From Streptantibioticus ferralitis (GTDB lineage Bacteria > Actinomycetota > Actinomycetes > Streptomycetales > Streptomycetaceae): DNA of 64,000 nt. Below the pieces are notes generated by a model. The model saw only the letters and a program-made list of their open reading frames with translations. It was not told where the DNA came from and did not search any database. The stretch is from the NCBI RefSeq assembly GCF_029223525.1, contig NZ_JARHTQ010000015.1, positions 62,001 to 126,000 on the forward strand, read 5' to 3'. The translations under genes were made by a program, and so were the position numbers. Positions 1-8,601 of the stretch are shown here, in pieces; the first letter of the stretch is position 1; each line of letters opens with the position of its first letter.

Positions 1-935
1 TTGCCGGCGCGGTCGGCGGGGCCGTCCTCCTGGTCATGCTCCTGGCCGCAGCCGGTGCCGCCGGTCTCATGTCCATCTTCACAGGCGCAGGAAGCCAGCC
101 CAGTGCGAGCGCGGTCTCCGACATCCCTCCCGACTACCTCTTGCTCTACATGCAAGCCGCTCACACCTGTCGCGGACTGGACTGGACGGTCCTCGCCGCG
201 ATCGGCAAGGTCGAGACCGACCACGGCCGATCCGACCTGGTCGGTGTCCGGTCGGGGGCCAACTCCGCTGGCGCGGAAGGACCAATGCAGTTTCTCCCCT
301 CCACCTTCGCCAGTGTCATCGCCGAACACCCACCACCCGAGGGCGGGGCCACCCCGCCCTCCCCGTACAACCCGCACGACGCCATCTACGCCGCCGCGGC
401 GTATCTGTGCGACTCCGGCGCACGCGACGGCCGCAAACTCGCCGACGCCATCTACGCCTACAACCACGCCAATTGGTACGTCTCTGAAGTCCTCGCCCAA
501 GCCCAGATCTACGCCAGCAGCCAGGGCTTCGGTACCAACACCGCACCCAACGCCGTCGCCCTCGAAGCGATCAACTACGCCCAAGGGCAATTGGGCCTGC
601 CTTACGAATGGGGAGGTAACGGCCCTTCAGCCGGAGACGCCGGTTTCGACTGCTCCGGCTTGACGCAAGCCGCCTACCAAGCCGCTGGCGTCACCCTGCC
701 ACGCACCGCCCAGGACCAGTTCAATGCAGGACCCCACGTCCCGGCAGGCCAGCCTCTCGAACCGGGCGATCTCGTCTTCTACGGCAACCCCGACGGCGGC
801 ATCCATCACGTCGGCCTCTACGTCGGAAACGGACAAATGATCGACGCTCCAAGGCCGCACGTGCCCATCAGGATCGAGCCGTATCGTTACTCGGGCGACG
901 ATTACGCTGGCGCTACCAGGCCAGTTAATCATTAA
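1..935 (+). CDS. Lytic transglycosylase / NlpC-P60 wall hydrolase, 5' truncated by window edge
   Basis: The C-terminal 311 codons are visible; the reading frame is open and hydrophobic from base 3, so the ATG at 36 is probably inside a transmembrane helix and the true start lies outside the window. After the helix comes an SLT-type muramidase domain, with the catalytic-Glu context 'IGKVETDHG' and the 'GPMQFLP' motif. A C40 (NlpC/P60) peptidase domain follows, with nucleophile Cys in 'FDCSGL' and His in 'HHVGLYVG'. Such two-domain enzymes open peptidoglycan for conjugative channels in Gram-positive elements (family knowledge). That suggests the sequence left of the window is a conjugation cluster (inference). 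It could also be a housekeeping hydrolase. Confidence 0.85.
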   Translation, partial: AGAVGGAVLLVMLLAAAGAAGLMSIFTGAGSQPSASAVSDIPPDYLLLYMQAAHTCRGLDWTVLAAIGKVETDHGRSDLVGVRSGANSAGAEGPMQFLPSTFASVIAEHPPPEGGATPPSPYNPHDAIYAAAAYLCDSGARDGRKLADAIYAYNHANWYVSEVLAQAQIYASSQGFGTNTAPNAVALEAINYAQGQLGLPYEWGGNGPSAGDAGFDCSGLTQAAYQAAGVTLPRTAQDQFNAGPHVPAGQPLEPGDLVFYGNPDGGIHHVGLYVGNGQMIDAPRPHVPIRIEPYRYSGDDYAGATRPVNH

Positions 936-1233
936 TTGTAGGTTTTCCGACTTAAGTTGTCACTGTCTGAGCATTCTGTCGGCAACTTGTCAGTTTGGAG
1001 GTATCATTCGCGGGTACTCACAGCTCCGCTTCAGCGGCCTCTCGCACAGCACATGGTCCTGTCGCATTGAAGCTGTCGGATTCTCGCTCGTTCTCAATCG
1101 TGGTGGCGGATTCGCGCTGCGTCGCGCACTGAGCGGAGGCGCTTGCCTCGTTCGTGGGGTTTGATCTCATTTCTCTGGCCTGGTTCTCGCTGTACCTGTA
1201 ACGGTCGCTTTCGGCGGCCACAACTCGGGCAGG
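936..1233. other. Intergenic, relatively AT-rich start
   Basis: No gene I can support. The first 90 bases are visibly richer in A/T than the surroundings. A possible 67-codon minus-strand frame at 1018-1221 has no ribosome binding site and no recognisable motif. Confidence 0.5.
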
Positions 1234-2184
1234 TCAGGGAGAGTAAGTGGGCGGTGGGTCTTTGCGGAGCAGAGTGTTGATCTGGTTGCCGACGTCAATG
1301 GTTAGCGGGCCTGGGCATCGCAGCTGGAGTTGTTCGGCGAGAGTGTGGCAGTGGAGGTCTGCGGCGGTCTCGATGAGCTGGCAAAGGACGGTGGTGGCTG
1401 TGCGGGCTCGGAGTGTGCCGGTGATGATCACGGCGACGCTGATGAGCAGGGCGGGCCACCAGCAGATGCCGAGTACGCCGTAGAGGGCGGCCCACCCCAT
1501 GAGGCTGCTGGCGGCGGCATAGGCGGTCTGGGCGGCGGTGAGGTCGGTGCGTAGTGATTCGGGGAGCACGGTCCACAGCCGGGGCCATACAAGGGTGATG
1601 TCCACTCCGTATGCACGGCGGATGCGGATGGCGTTGCCTCGCCATCGGTCGCTGATCCACAGGGGTCGCTCGGGGAATTCCAGGCTGATGGCGTCTCTGC
1701 GGGCCAGCGCTTCGGCCATCCCAGGTCCGGCAACCACTACTGGCGATGCGGTGGTGACGTCGGTGGCCGGGTCGGGAGGAGATGGTCCGCTGGCGCGGAT
1801 GGCCTCGGCCACCAGGGTGTTGACATGGTTGTCGGCCGTGCGCCATCGGTGTTGCCGCCAGGTGGTGAGCCAGTGGGCGGGTGGCCACCGGCCGCGGGTG
1901 ATCCAGAGATGGCGTGCCATCACGCCCAACACGGTCGCTGCTAGTCCGGCGGCGATGCTGGCCAGCAGGAGCCCCGCGAGGACGACTACGATCACCCCCA
2001 CGGGGTGAGTTTCTTTGGCCCATGGGGTGATCTGGTCGGCCAGGGTGTGGGGGCTCAGAGCGTGGCTCCACCCGAGTTGGGTGGCCAGCAGGGCGGTGGC
2101 CGCCCACAACAGGCCGGGAAGGACCAGGACAGTGACCCAGCGTTCGGCGATCTTCTTGCCGAGTTCGCCGAGGAACGCGTTCAT
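1234..2184 (-). CDS. Four-helix membrane protein of a CHAT-TPR cassette
   Basis: Predicted 316 aa. The ATG at 2184 overlaps the stop of the upstream gene (ATGA), implying translational coupling. Hydrophobic segments lie near residues 17-35, 62-90, 228-247 and 250-272, so there are two helix pairs separated by a cytoplasmic region. That region carries a conserved-looking stretch, 'FPERPLWISDRWRGNA', followed by 'WPRLWTVLP'. I do not recognise a named family. It and the small upstream protein diverge from the TPR-CHAT gene. CHAT-protease conflict systems often include a membrane effector or anchor, and that role is inferred from context only. Confidence 0.7.
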   Translation of the reverse strand: MNAFLGELGKKIAERWVTVLVLPGLLWAATALLATQLGWSHALSPHTLADQITPWAKETHPVGVIVVVLAGLLLASIAAGLAATVLGVMARHLWITRGRWPPAHWLTTWRQHRWRTADNHVNTLVAEAIRASGPSPPDPATDVTTASPVVVAGPGMAEALARRDAISLEFPERPLWISDRWRGNAIRIRRAYGVDITLVWPRLWTVLPESLRTDLTAAQTAYAAASSLMGWAALYGVLGICWWPALLISVAVIITGTLRARTATTVLCQLIETAADLHCHTLAEQLQLRCPGPLTIDVGNQINTLLRKDPPPTYSP

Positions 2185-2564
2185 CCGCTGACCACCGTGA
2201 CGGGTGTTAGCGGGTCCTGGGTCAGTGGGCACACCGGGGTTGTGCTGCTGCCGGGTTCGACGCGGCTGCATGGGCGTGGGTGGGGGCATCGCCATCTGTG
2301 GGTGGTGCGTACACCAGCGGTCGCGTCCGGCAGGGGCTGAAACTGGCGGTCCGTGGTGGTGAGCCCGTCCACTCCGAGGGCAGCGGCGGCCTCCTCTATC
2401 GCGTCAAGCAACGGTGTCAGCGCCTCAGGGTCGCTGCCGTGGCGGACCGCGCCGACGAGCAACTCCCACTGCGTGCGGTTAAACCCGGCGTCGTGCAAAG
2501 CCGCTTGCAAACTCGGGTCGCTGGCCATGCTCAGACATAGCTGTTCGACGCGTTCTAGCGCCAT
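2181..2564 (-). CDS. Small soluble helical protein associated with CHAT-TPR gene
   Basis: Predicted 127 aa. The ATG at 2564 is preceded by GGGGAGGA six bases upstream, much better than upstream candidates. The N-terminal 85 residues look all-helical and soluble ('VEQLCLSMASDPSLQAALHD'), and the C-terminus is Pro/Thr-rich and probably disordered. It overlaps the membrane-protein gene by four bases and is divergent from the TPR-CHAT gene. Small helical partner proteins accompany actinobacterial CHAT-TPR systems (I recall the name CATRA for one such class). This protein could be an adaptor of that kind; the assignment is contextual. Confidence 0.65.
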   Translation of the reverse strand: MALERVEQLCLSMASDPSLQAALHDAGFNRTQWELLVGAVRHGSDPEALTPLLDAIEEAAAALGVDGLTTTDRQFQPLPDATAGVRTTHRWRCPHPRPCSRVEPGSSTTPVCPLTQDPLTPVTVVSG

Positions 2565-2770
2565 GAGTTCCTCCCCTGCCCGCACGGATGGTTGCCTATC
2601 ATGCCCGCGGCGTGGCTGCCTCGCTACAAGTCGCCCTGTCGCAGGTACTGCGGCGCTGGGAGGTAGCCGTCGAGTCAGCCTGGTCATGACGCTGTGGTCA
2701 GTGACAGCTCGGGGCGGGAAGGAATCCGCCAACGAGACACCAGCGCACGCGACTGTATGGGAGGGGACCC

Positions 2771-5700
2771 ATGGTCAGGGACGGTGACCGCAGAGTCCGT
2801 TGGTTCACGGCACTGCGCAGGAAGCACGATTGGGCCCGCGCCAGCGCCTCAGTGGAGCGCTACGAGCGCACCGGGGACGTCAACGGCCTTCAGCGCGCCG
2901 TTGTCCGCTTACGTCACATAGCCGCCGCGACCTCACCAGATGCCTCCGACAGAGCCTCAGTGCTGAATGACTTGGGCATCGCTCTGCAGGTGATCTTTGA
3001 GCGGAGTGGGGACCAGGCGGTACTGGCAGAGGCGGTGCAGGTCGGCCGGGAGGCGGTCAGCGCCACCCCACTCGACCACCCCAACCGAGCCACGCTCCTG
3101 AACACCCTCGGCACCGCCCTGCAGAACCTGTATCAATGGGGCGGAGACCGGGCCGTGCTGGAAGAAGGAGTGCAGGTCCTCCGGGAGGCCGTCAGCACCG
3201 CCCCAGGCGACCACCCCCACCGTGCCATGTTCCTGAACAACCTTGGCATCGCCCTGCGGAAGGTGTTTGAGCGGGATGGCGATCAGGCAGCGTTGGAGAA
3301 GGCGGTGCAGGTCGGCCGGGAGGCGGTCAGCGCCACCGCGCCTGACCACCCCAACCGAGCCACGTTCCTGAACACGCTCGGTCTTGCCCTGCATAAGCTA
3401 TTCGAGCGGAGCGGGGACCGGCTCGTGCTGGAGGAGGCCGTTCAGGTCGGCCGCGACGCCGTGCACGCCATCCCGCCGGACCACCCCGACCAAGCCATCT
3501 GCTTGAACAACCTCGGCAACGTCCTGCGGGTGTTGTTTGATCGGGGCGGGGATCAGGCGGTGTTGGAGGAGGCGGTCCAGGCCGGCCGGGAAGCGGTGCG
3601 CGCCACCCCGCCCGACCACCCCAACCGAGCCACGTACCTGAACAACCTCGGTCTTGCCCTGCAGAAACTATTCGAGCGGAGCGGGGACCGGCTCGTGCTG
3701 GAGGAGGCCGTTCAGGTCGGCCGCGACGCCGTGCACGCCACCCCGCCGGACCACCCCGACCAAGCCGCTCGCCTGTCCAACCTCGGCCGCGCTCTGCTGA
3801 GACTGTTCGAGCGGGGCGGGGATCAGGCGGTGTTGGAGGAGGCGGTCCAGGCCGGCCGGGAAGCGGTGCGCGCCACCCCGCCCGACCACCCCGACCAAGC
3901 CATGTACCTGAACAACCTCGGCAGCAGCCTGGAGAGCCTGTTCCAGCAGAGCGGCGATCAGGCAGTACTGGCAGAGGCCGTGCAGGTCGCCCGGGAGGCG
4001 GTGCGCGCCACACCGCACGACCGTCCCGACCGAGCCATGCCCCTTTCCACCCTCGGCCTCGCTCTGCTGGGACTGTTCGAGCGGGCCGGCGATCAGGCTG
4101 TGGGACAAGAGGCCGTGCAGGTCGCCCGCGACGCGGTGCGCGCCACCCCGCCCGACCACCCCGACCAAGCCATGTACCTGAACAACCTCGGCAGCAGCCT
4201 GCAGAGCTTGTTCTGGCGGGGTGGCGATCAGGCGGTAGGAGAACAGGCCGTGCAGATCGCTCGCGAGGCGGTGCGCGCCACCGCACCCGACCACCCTAAC
4301 CTAGCCCCTCGCCTGTCCACCCTCGGCAACGCACTACGGAAGCTCGTTGATCAGGGTGGGGATCAGGCTGTGTTGGAGGAGGCTGTCCAGGTCGGCCGCG
4401 ACGCGGTCAGCGCCACACCGCCCGACCACCCCAATCGCGCCATGTACCTGAACAACCTCGGCATCAGCCTGCAGAGTCTGTTCGAGTGGGGTGGGGGCCC
4501 AGCAGTACTGGAAGAGGGGAGGAATTGTTGCGCCACTGCCGCCGGCATCGCGTCGGCATCGGTGGCTACGCGGGTGTCCGCAGCACGGCTCGCCGCCAGC
4601 TTGGACCTCCTCGCAGGCGAGCACGATCACGCGGTGGAAATGGCGGAGCTGGCCGTGGAGTTGCTCCCCCGGCTGGCTCCCCGCGCGCTCGCCCGAGCCG
4701 ATCGAGAACACCGGATCGTCAGCATTGCCGGATTGGCCTCGGCAGCCGCGACAGCGGCCATCGCTGCGGGCCGTCCCGAACGGGCTGTGGAACTGCTGGA
4801 GCAGACTCGGGGTGTGCTGCTCGCCGACACCCTCGACACCCGCAGCGACCTCACGGACCTGTGGGACCGGGAACCCGACCTCGCCACCGAATTTGAAGAC
4901 ATCCGAGAGGCGATCGAGGACGCCGACCATGCCCACGACAGGCTCGGCATCCCCACCATCGAGGCTCCGGGTCGTCCAGGTGGAGTAGGCAGACCGGACT
5001 ACCGAAACCTGGCTGCGCGGCGGGCCGGTCTACACCAACGCTGGACCGACCTGCTGGGACGCATCCGCGAACGCCCCGGATTCGACGGTTTTCTGCGGCC
5101 ACCACCGATCGACCAACTCCGCCGGCAGACCGATGACAACCCCATTGTGTACGTCACCGTCCACGACGAGCACGGCCACGCGTTGATCGTCGCCGACGAT
5201 CCCGTCCAGCCTGTCCGCGTCGTTGACCTGCCGAACCTGAGCGAGTACGCCGCAGCCGAGCACATTGACCAGCTTCGTACCGCCCAACAGACCGCCTTGG
5301 ACGGGACACGCCCCGCACGCGAACGCAGCGCAGCACAACGGCAGATCCTGGACGTTCTGAGCTGGCTGTGGGACACCATCACTGAACCTGTCCTGCGGCA
5401 TCTCGGCTATACCACCTCGCCCGACGACGACCCGTGGCCCCGGATCTGGTGGTGCCCCGTGGGAATCTGCACCTACCTGCCCCTACATGCCGCCGGACAC
5501 CACACCTCCACTACCCGTGCCGACACCGTGATGGACCGGGTGATCTCCTCCTACACCCCCACCATCCGCGCCCTCGCACACACCCGCACCCCTCGCCGCC
5601 AGCCACAACCCTCAAGCGCCTCCACACCGGCAATGCTGATCGTGGCCGTGCCCGACGCCCCCGCCAGCCGACCACTGCACAGCGTGCTCGAGGAAGTCGA

Positions 5701-6235
5701 AATCCTCCGCCGCCTGGTCCCCACCACAACCATGCTGCCGCCTCCAGGCACGCCGACCACCCATGACAACGTCACCGCAGCACTACCGAGCCATCAGATT
5801 GCGCACTTCGCCTGCCACGGCGTCGCCGACTGGGCCACTCCCGCCAATAGCCGACTCCTCCTGCACGACCACCTCGACCAACCCCTCACCGTCGCCGGCA
5901 TCGCCCGGCTCCGCCTCACCCACGCGGACATGGCGTATCTGTCCGCATGCAGCACGACCGACACCAACCCCGACCATGCCGACGAGGCAACCCACATCAC
6001 CGCCGCATTCCACCTCGCCGGATACCGCAGCGTCATCGGAACGCTCTGGCCCGTCAACGACCGCGTAGCCACCGTCATCACCCACGACGTGTACGCCTAC
6101 CTCACGCACTCCGGCACGAGGCCACCGGATACAGCCCTCGCTGCCCACGCTCTTCACCACACCACGCGACAACACCGAGACCGCTACCCCACAGCCCCTA
6201 CACGCTGGGCTGCCCACATCCACACGGGCACCTGA
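2771..6235 (+). CDS. TPR-repeat CHAT-domain protease
   Basis: Predicted 1154 aa. The ATG at 2771 has GGGAGGGG seven bases upstream. Residues about 50-600 are TPR-like helical repeats on a 44-residue period, each with 'LNNLG'-, 'LFERGGDQAVLEEAVQ'- and 'DHP'-type motifs. Residues about 600-780 are helical linker. The C-terminal part is a CHAT (caspase-like) domain with likely catalytic His1016 in 'HFACHG' and Cys1060 in 'LSACST', so the dyad is intact. CHAT-TPR proteins are cysteine proteases activated by partner or ligand sensing in bacterial conflict systems (family knowledge). The target is unknown. The divergent gene pair at 1234-2564 is probably its functional partner set (inference). Confidence 0.92.
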   Translation: MVRDGDRRVRWFTALRRKHDWARASASVERYERTGDVNGLQRAVVRLRHIAAATSPDASDRASVLNDLGIALQVIFERSGDQAVLAEAVQVGREAVSATPLDHPNRATLLNTLGTALQNLYQWGGDRAVLEEGVQVLREAVSTAPGDHPHRAMFLNNLGIALRKVFERDGDQAALEKAVQVGREAVSATAPDHPNRATFLNTLGLALHKLFERSGDRLVLEEAVQVGRDAVHAIPPDHPDQAICLNNLGNVLRVLFDRGGDQAVLEEAVQAGREAVRATPPDHPNRATYLNNLGLALQKLFERSGDRLVLEEAVQVGRDAVHATPPDHPDQAARLSNLGRALLRLFERGGDQAVLEEAVQAGREAVRATPPDHPDQAMYLNNLGSSLESLFQQSGDQAVLAEAVQVAREAVRATPHDRPDRAMPLSTLGLALLGLFERAGDQAVGQEAVQVARDAVRATPPDHPDQAMYLNNLGSSLQSLFWRGGDQAVGEQAVQIAREAVRATAPDHPNLAPRLSTLGNALRKLVDQGGDQAVLEEAVQVGRDAVSATPPDHPNRAMYLNNLGISLQSLFEWGGGPAVLEEGRNCCATAAGIASASVATRVSAARLAASLDLLAGEHDHAVEMAELAVELLPRLAPRALARADREHRIVSIAGLASAAATAAIAAGRPERAVELLEQTRGVLLADTLDTRSDLTDLWDREPDLATEFEDIREAIEDADHAHDRLGIPTIEAPGRPGGVGRPDYRNLAARRAGLHQRWTDLLGRIRERPGFDGFLRPPPIDQLRRQTDDNPIVYVTVHDEHGHALIVADDPVQPVRVVDLPNLSEYAAAEHIDQLRTAQQTALDGTRPARERSAAQRQILDVLSWLWDTITEPVLRHLGYTTSPDDDPWPRIWWCPVGICTYLPLHAAGHHTSTTRADTVMDRVISSYTPTIRALAHTRTPRRQPQPSSASTPAMLIVAVPDAPASRPLHSVLEEVEILRRLVPTTTMLPPPGTPTTHDNVTAALPSHQIAHFACHGVADWATPANSRLLLHDHLDQPLTVAGIARLRLTHADMAYLSACSTTDTNPDHADEATHITAAFHLAGYRSVIGTLWPVNDRVATVITHDVYAYLTHSGTRPPDTALAAHALHHTTRQHRDRYPTAPTRWAAHIHTGT
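3399..3880 (+). repeat. 264-bp segmental duplication within TPR array
   Basis: A segment beginning near 3399 ('CTATTCGAGCGGAGCGGGGA') recurs near 3667, and one beginning near 3547 recurs near 3811. Both offsets are about 264 bp, i.e. exactly two 44-codon repeats. Near-identity at DNA level, including third codon positions, indicates recent in-frame duplication of a two-repeat block. Confidence 0.8.
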
Positions 6236-6259
6236 AAGTCAATCAGGTTAATCGGGAGA

Positions 6260-6343
6260 GCGGGTGCAGCCCTGCTGGATGCAGCACGCGCCTGGGCAGA
6301 GGCAAACCTGGACGAACTCATCGACGCCCGCGAAACGGCATAA
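6260..6343 (+). pseudogene. C-terminal remnant of an unknown protein
   Basis: About 27 codons read as a convincing helical tail ('LDAARAWAEANLDELIDARE') ending in TAA. There is no start codon or ribosome binding site, and the upstream frame is not coding-like. It looks like the 3' end of a deleted gene just downstream of the CHAT gene. Confidence 0.4.
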
Positions 6344-6418
6344 ATCGTCGGACATCCGGCGTTCCTACCGGCCGTGGTATGGAAGGCCGTCGCGCTCAGT
6401 TATGACGGGACGGCACTG

Positions 6419-6697
6419 CTACGCCACAGCCTGGTGCACCAGACAGTCTGGGTGGATGGGTCGGATGCCCTTGTTGGCAAGAACAGCGGAGGTGGAAGGC
6501 TCCGGCCGCTCGCGGCTGATGAACAGGAGGCGTTCGTACACGCCGTCCTCCGCCTGGTAGATGCGGCCGAAGATCAGGCCCTCGACAGCCGGAGCGAAAG
6601 GGACCTGCTGGGCCCAGCTGAACCGGCTCAAGGGAATCCACAAGGTGCCCCTGACGGGGGCGGTCCCCCTGACCTTCGTTCCCGAGCTGACAGTCAT
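6419..6697 (-). CDS. Hypothetical small protein, ambiguous with overlapping opposite frame
   Basis: Predicted 92 aa with GC-biased third positions and a plausible composition ('GTLWIPLSRFSWAQQVPFA'). The frame closes just upstream of the ATG and the ribosome binding site is poor. It shares third-codon positions with the plus-strand frame at 6561-6899, so codon bias cannot decide between them. No family recognised; it may be a remnant. Confidence 0.3.
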   Translation of the reverse strand: MTVSSGTKVRGTAPVRGTLWIPLSRFSWAQQVPFAPAVEGLIFGRIYQAEDGVYERLLFISRERPEPSTSAVLANKGIRPIHPDCLVHQAVA

Positions 6698-6899
6698 CCT
6701 CGATCCAGATCCTGGCGGGAGCGGCTACGTCTTCGACATGCCATATGTGCGACAACCGTCCCCCTTCAGTGCGGAGCGGTACACCGATCTCGTGGTGGAG
6801 TTCCACCGACCCGGCGTCGGCCTGCGTGGTCGCCTGGAGGACGCGCCGCCCCAGCCGGTCACCATCGACCCGGAGCAGCCGCCGGCCTGGCTGAGCTGA
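6561..6899 (+). CDS. Hypothetical small protein or 3' gene remnant
   Basis: Predicted 112 aa with codon-biased sequence, especially 'RYTDLVVEFHRPGVGLRGRL' near the C-terminus. The start has no clear ribosome binding site and the upstream frame is closed, so it may be a truncated gene. It partly overlaps the minus-strand frame at 6419-6697, and at most one of the two is likely to be real in the overlap. No domain recognised. Confidence 0.35.
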   Translation: MRPKIRPSTAGAKGTCWAQLNRLKGIHKVPLTGAVPLTFVPELTVILDPDPGGSGYVFDMPYVRQPSPFSAERYTDLVVEFHRPGVGLRGRLEDAPPQPVTIDPEQPPAWLS

Positions 6900-6908
6900 C
6901 GCCGCTTC

Positions 6909-7685
6909 CTACTCCCATTTGGTGACGTTGTCGAGCAGGCTTAGCGGGACGTAATTCTCGGGCGGCCAATTAACCAAGGGACGCTCCTGCGGCCAGATAC
7001 GGGTGAGAGCCGTCCTGAACCCTCGGGGCGGCTGCCCATCAAATTCCGGGACACCCCGGCTCGTCGCCACGGCGAAGTCGATGCTGAACACCTGGAACAG
7101 AACGTACCCGACCGTCAACGTCGTCAGGTGCGCGTCCAGTTCGGCGCCCCCCTCCGAGGCATCCACCTTGAAGAGCTTCGCCTGTGTGCTCGTGGCGCGC
7201 TGATGCTCGGCGTCCAGGGCACCGAGCCAGACGCGCGACCGGGGCGGCGGCTCATCCTTCGTAGACAGCCACGCCAGTTCGGAGGTACTGGCCGTGTAGC
7301 CGTCCATCGCCCTCCAGCCCGGTAGACGCTGCCGCATCGAGAACTCCAGGAGCAGCGCCTTCATCACCGCCCACCGGGCGAGATCGCGCTGTTGCCCAGC
7401 ATCAAGAAGGGCGGGGCCCGCGTTGACCAGCATCGGCGCGAGGAACGGTCGCACCTTGTCCTCAAGGACATGCATCCACCCACGGTTACAGTCGTCGCAC
7501 ACTGTCCGACGCAGCAGAGCGTTGAGGACGGGGTTCTCACGCTGCTTGCCGCTCGGGTGGGCGGTGGTCGTGACGGGCGAGGAGATGTCCAGTTTCTTCC
7601 GGACCCAGCGCGGGATGACGTGCTCAAGGCTCCCGGGCCTGTGGCGTCCGCAGAGCACGCAGGTGATGAGTTCGGCGCTGGCCAT
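6909..7685 (-). CDS. HNH-type zinc-binding nuclease-like protein
   Basis: Predicted 258 aa; GGGGTGG lies a few bases before the ATG. The N-terminus has an HNH/treble-clef signature: Cys9-x2-Cys12, 'EHVIPRW' with His22, then Cys63-x2-Cys66 and Asn67 in 'CDDCNRGWMH'. The remaining 170 residues are unlike other HNH proteins I know. HNH proteins cut DNA as homing, restriction or phage nucleases. The catalytic residues are present, but the substrate cannot be told. It sits alone among gene remnants on the opposite strand. Confidence 0.7.
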   Translation of the reverse strand: MASAELITCVLCGRHRPGSLEHVIPRWVRKKLDISSPVTTTAHPSGKQRENPVLNALLRRTVCDDCNRGWMHVLEDKVRPFLAPMLVNAGPALLDAGQQRDLARWAVMKALLLEFSMRQRLPGWRAMDGYTASTSELAWLSTKDEPPPRSRVWLGALDAEHQRATSTQAKLFKVDASEGGAELDAHLTTLTVGYVLFQVFSIDFAVATSRGVPEFDGQPPRGFRTALTRIWPQERPLVNWPPENYVPLSLLDNVTKWE

Positions 7686-7758
7686 CGACCACCCCTTTGA
7701 GCCGACACGGTACAGGCGGGCTCGTCACCGTACCCCGGCCCGAGCAGGCCGCGGTGGC

Positions 7759-7920
7759 ATCGCCCTCAGCATCGGCAAAGGACCAGCTGATCGTCAGCTA
7801 CGAATTGGTGACACCTTCGATCTTTACCATGCCGCCGAGGAACTGTACGCGGCGATCCAGGCCACGGTGGACCCGATCGCCATCCTTGATGTCCTCGGCG
7901 GCTACCGGATCGCCAACTAA
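7759..7920 (+). pseudogene. C-terminal gene remnant
   Basis: The frame ends in TAA and encodes a coherent tail ('DTFDLYHAAEELYAAIQATV' and 'ILDVLGGYRI'), with no start codon and non-coding-like sequence before about 7759. It is probably the 3' remainder of a deleted gene. The rest of 7686-8014 holds nothing I can support. Confidence 0.4.
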
Positions 7921-8014
7921 AATAGCCGGCGGATAGGCGCCAGGGGTGCCAGGAACGGCCAAGTCGGGCGGCTCGTTTCCACCCGTAACGGCTGAACCAA
8001 TGGAAGGCAGGGCT

Positions 8015-8266
8015 GTGAGCAGCGCGCGCGAAGTCCTCGGCGGACTCACCTTCGCGAAGGAGCCGTCGGGCCAGACGGAGCCGGACGGTACCGATCGCTT
8101 CTGCTTCCGCAACGAGCTGTGGCACCTCAAGGGCTGGCCCTACGAGGAAGGCCCCGAGTAGGACTGCTTCCCGGACGGGATCAGCGAGGACGACCTCCAG
8201 GCAGTCATCCAGCAGTCCGGCCTCGCCGAGATCTGGATGGACGAGGACGGGCTTTCGAGCGGTTGA
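8015..8266 (+). pseudogene. Small gene interrupted by an in-frame amber codon
   Basis: A GTG at 8015 with GGAAGG upstream opens a frame ('FCFRNELWHLKGWPYEEGPE') that meets TAG at 8159-8161. It then continues in the same frame with equally coding-like sequence ('DDLQAVIQQSGLAEIWMDED') to TGA at 8264. A single substitution would restore an 83-codon gene. Function unknown. Confidence 0.55.
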
Positions 8267-8601
8267 GTCAGGCGCTCTATCCCGGAATGGCCATGTTCCT
8301 CTTCCGGCGGCGCACGGAGGGGATCGTGATGGCGCATGTCGAGGACGCGGATGAGCGCAGCGGCATCGGCGGCGGGACGCTATCGCGTTCCGGAGCGTGG
8401 CGGTACGTCGCAGCGATCCGGCGCGTGGTGGGTACCGCAGGGTCGCAGCAGCCTTTCCACCGCCGAGCCATCGGTACTGCTGACTGGGCCGCCCCTTCTA
8501 GGAATTCCACGATGGTGCGGGGGCCCACCGGACTGAGGCGTCGAGGGCGCGTAGAGCCTCGCGTTCCCGCTGCGGCGGCGGCGCTCGCCAAGGGCTGGCC
8601 C
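8267..8601. other. Non-coding gap
   Basis: No gene, repeat or clear regulatory signal supported. Reading frames here lack initiation signals and recognisable motifs. Confidence 0.45.

Noticed and set aside
1018-1221. 67-codon minus-strand frame downstream of the CHAT-cassette membrane gene
   Set aside because: Composition is not impossible, but there is no initiation signal and it lies in an otherwise non-coding gap.
1295-2107. 270-codon frame overlapping the membrane-protein gene
   Set aside because: Arg/His/Pro-rich shadow of the coupled gene, with no ribosome binding site and no plausible fold.
3327-4294. Long minus-strand open frames opposite the TPR array
   Set aside because: They are antisense shadows of the repeated plus-strand codons; no initiation signals, and composition is Arg/Pro/Gly low complexity.
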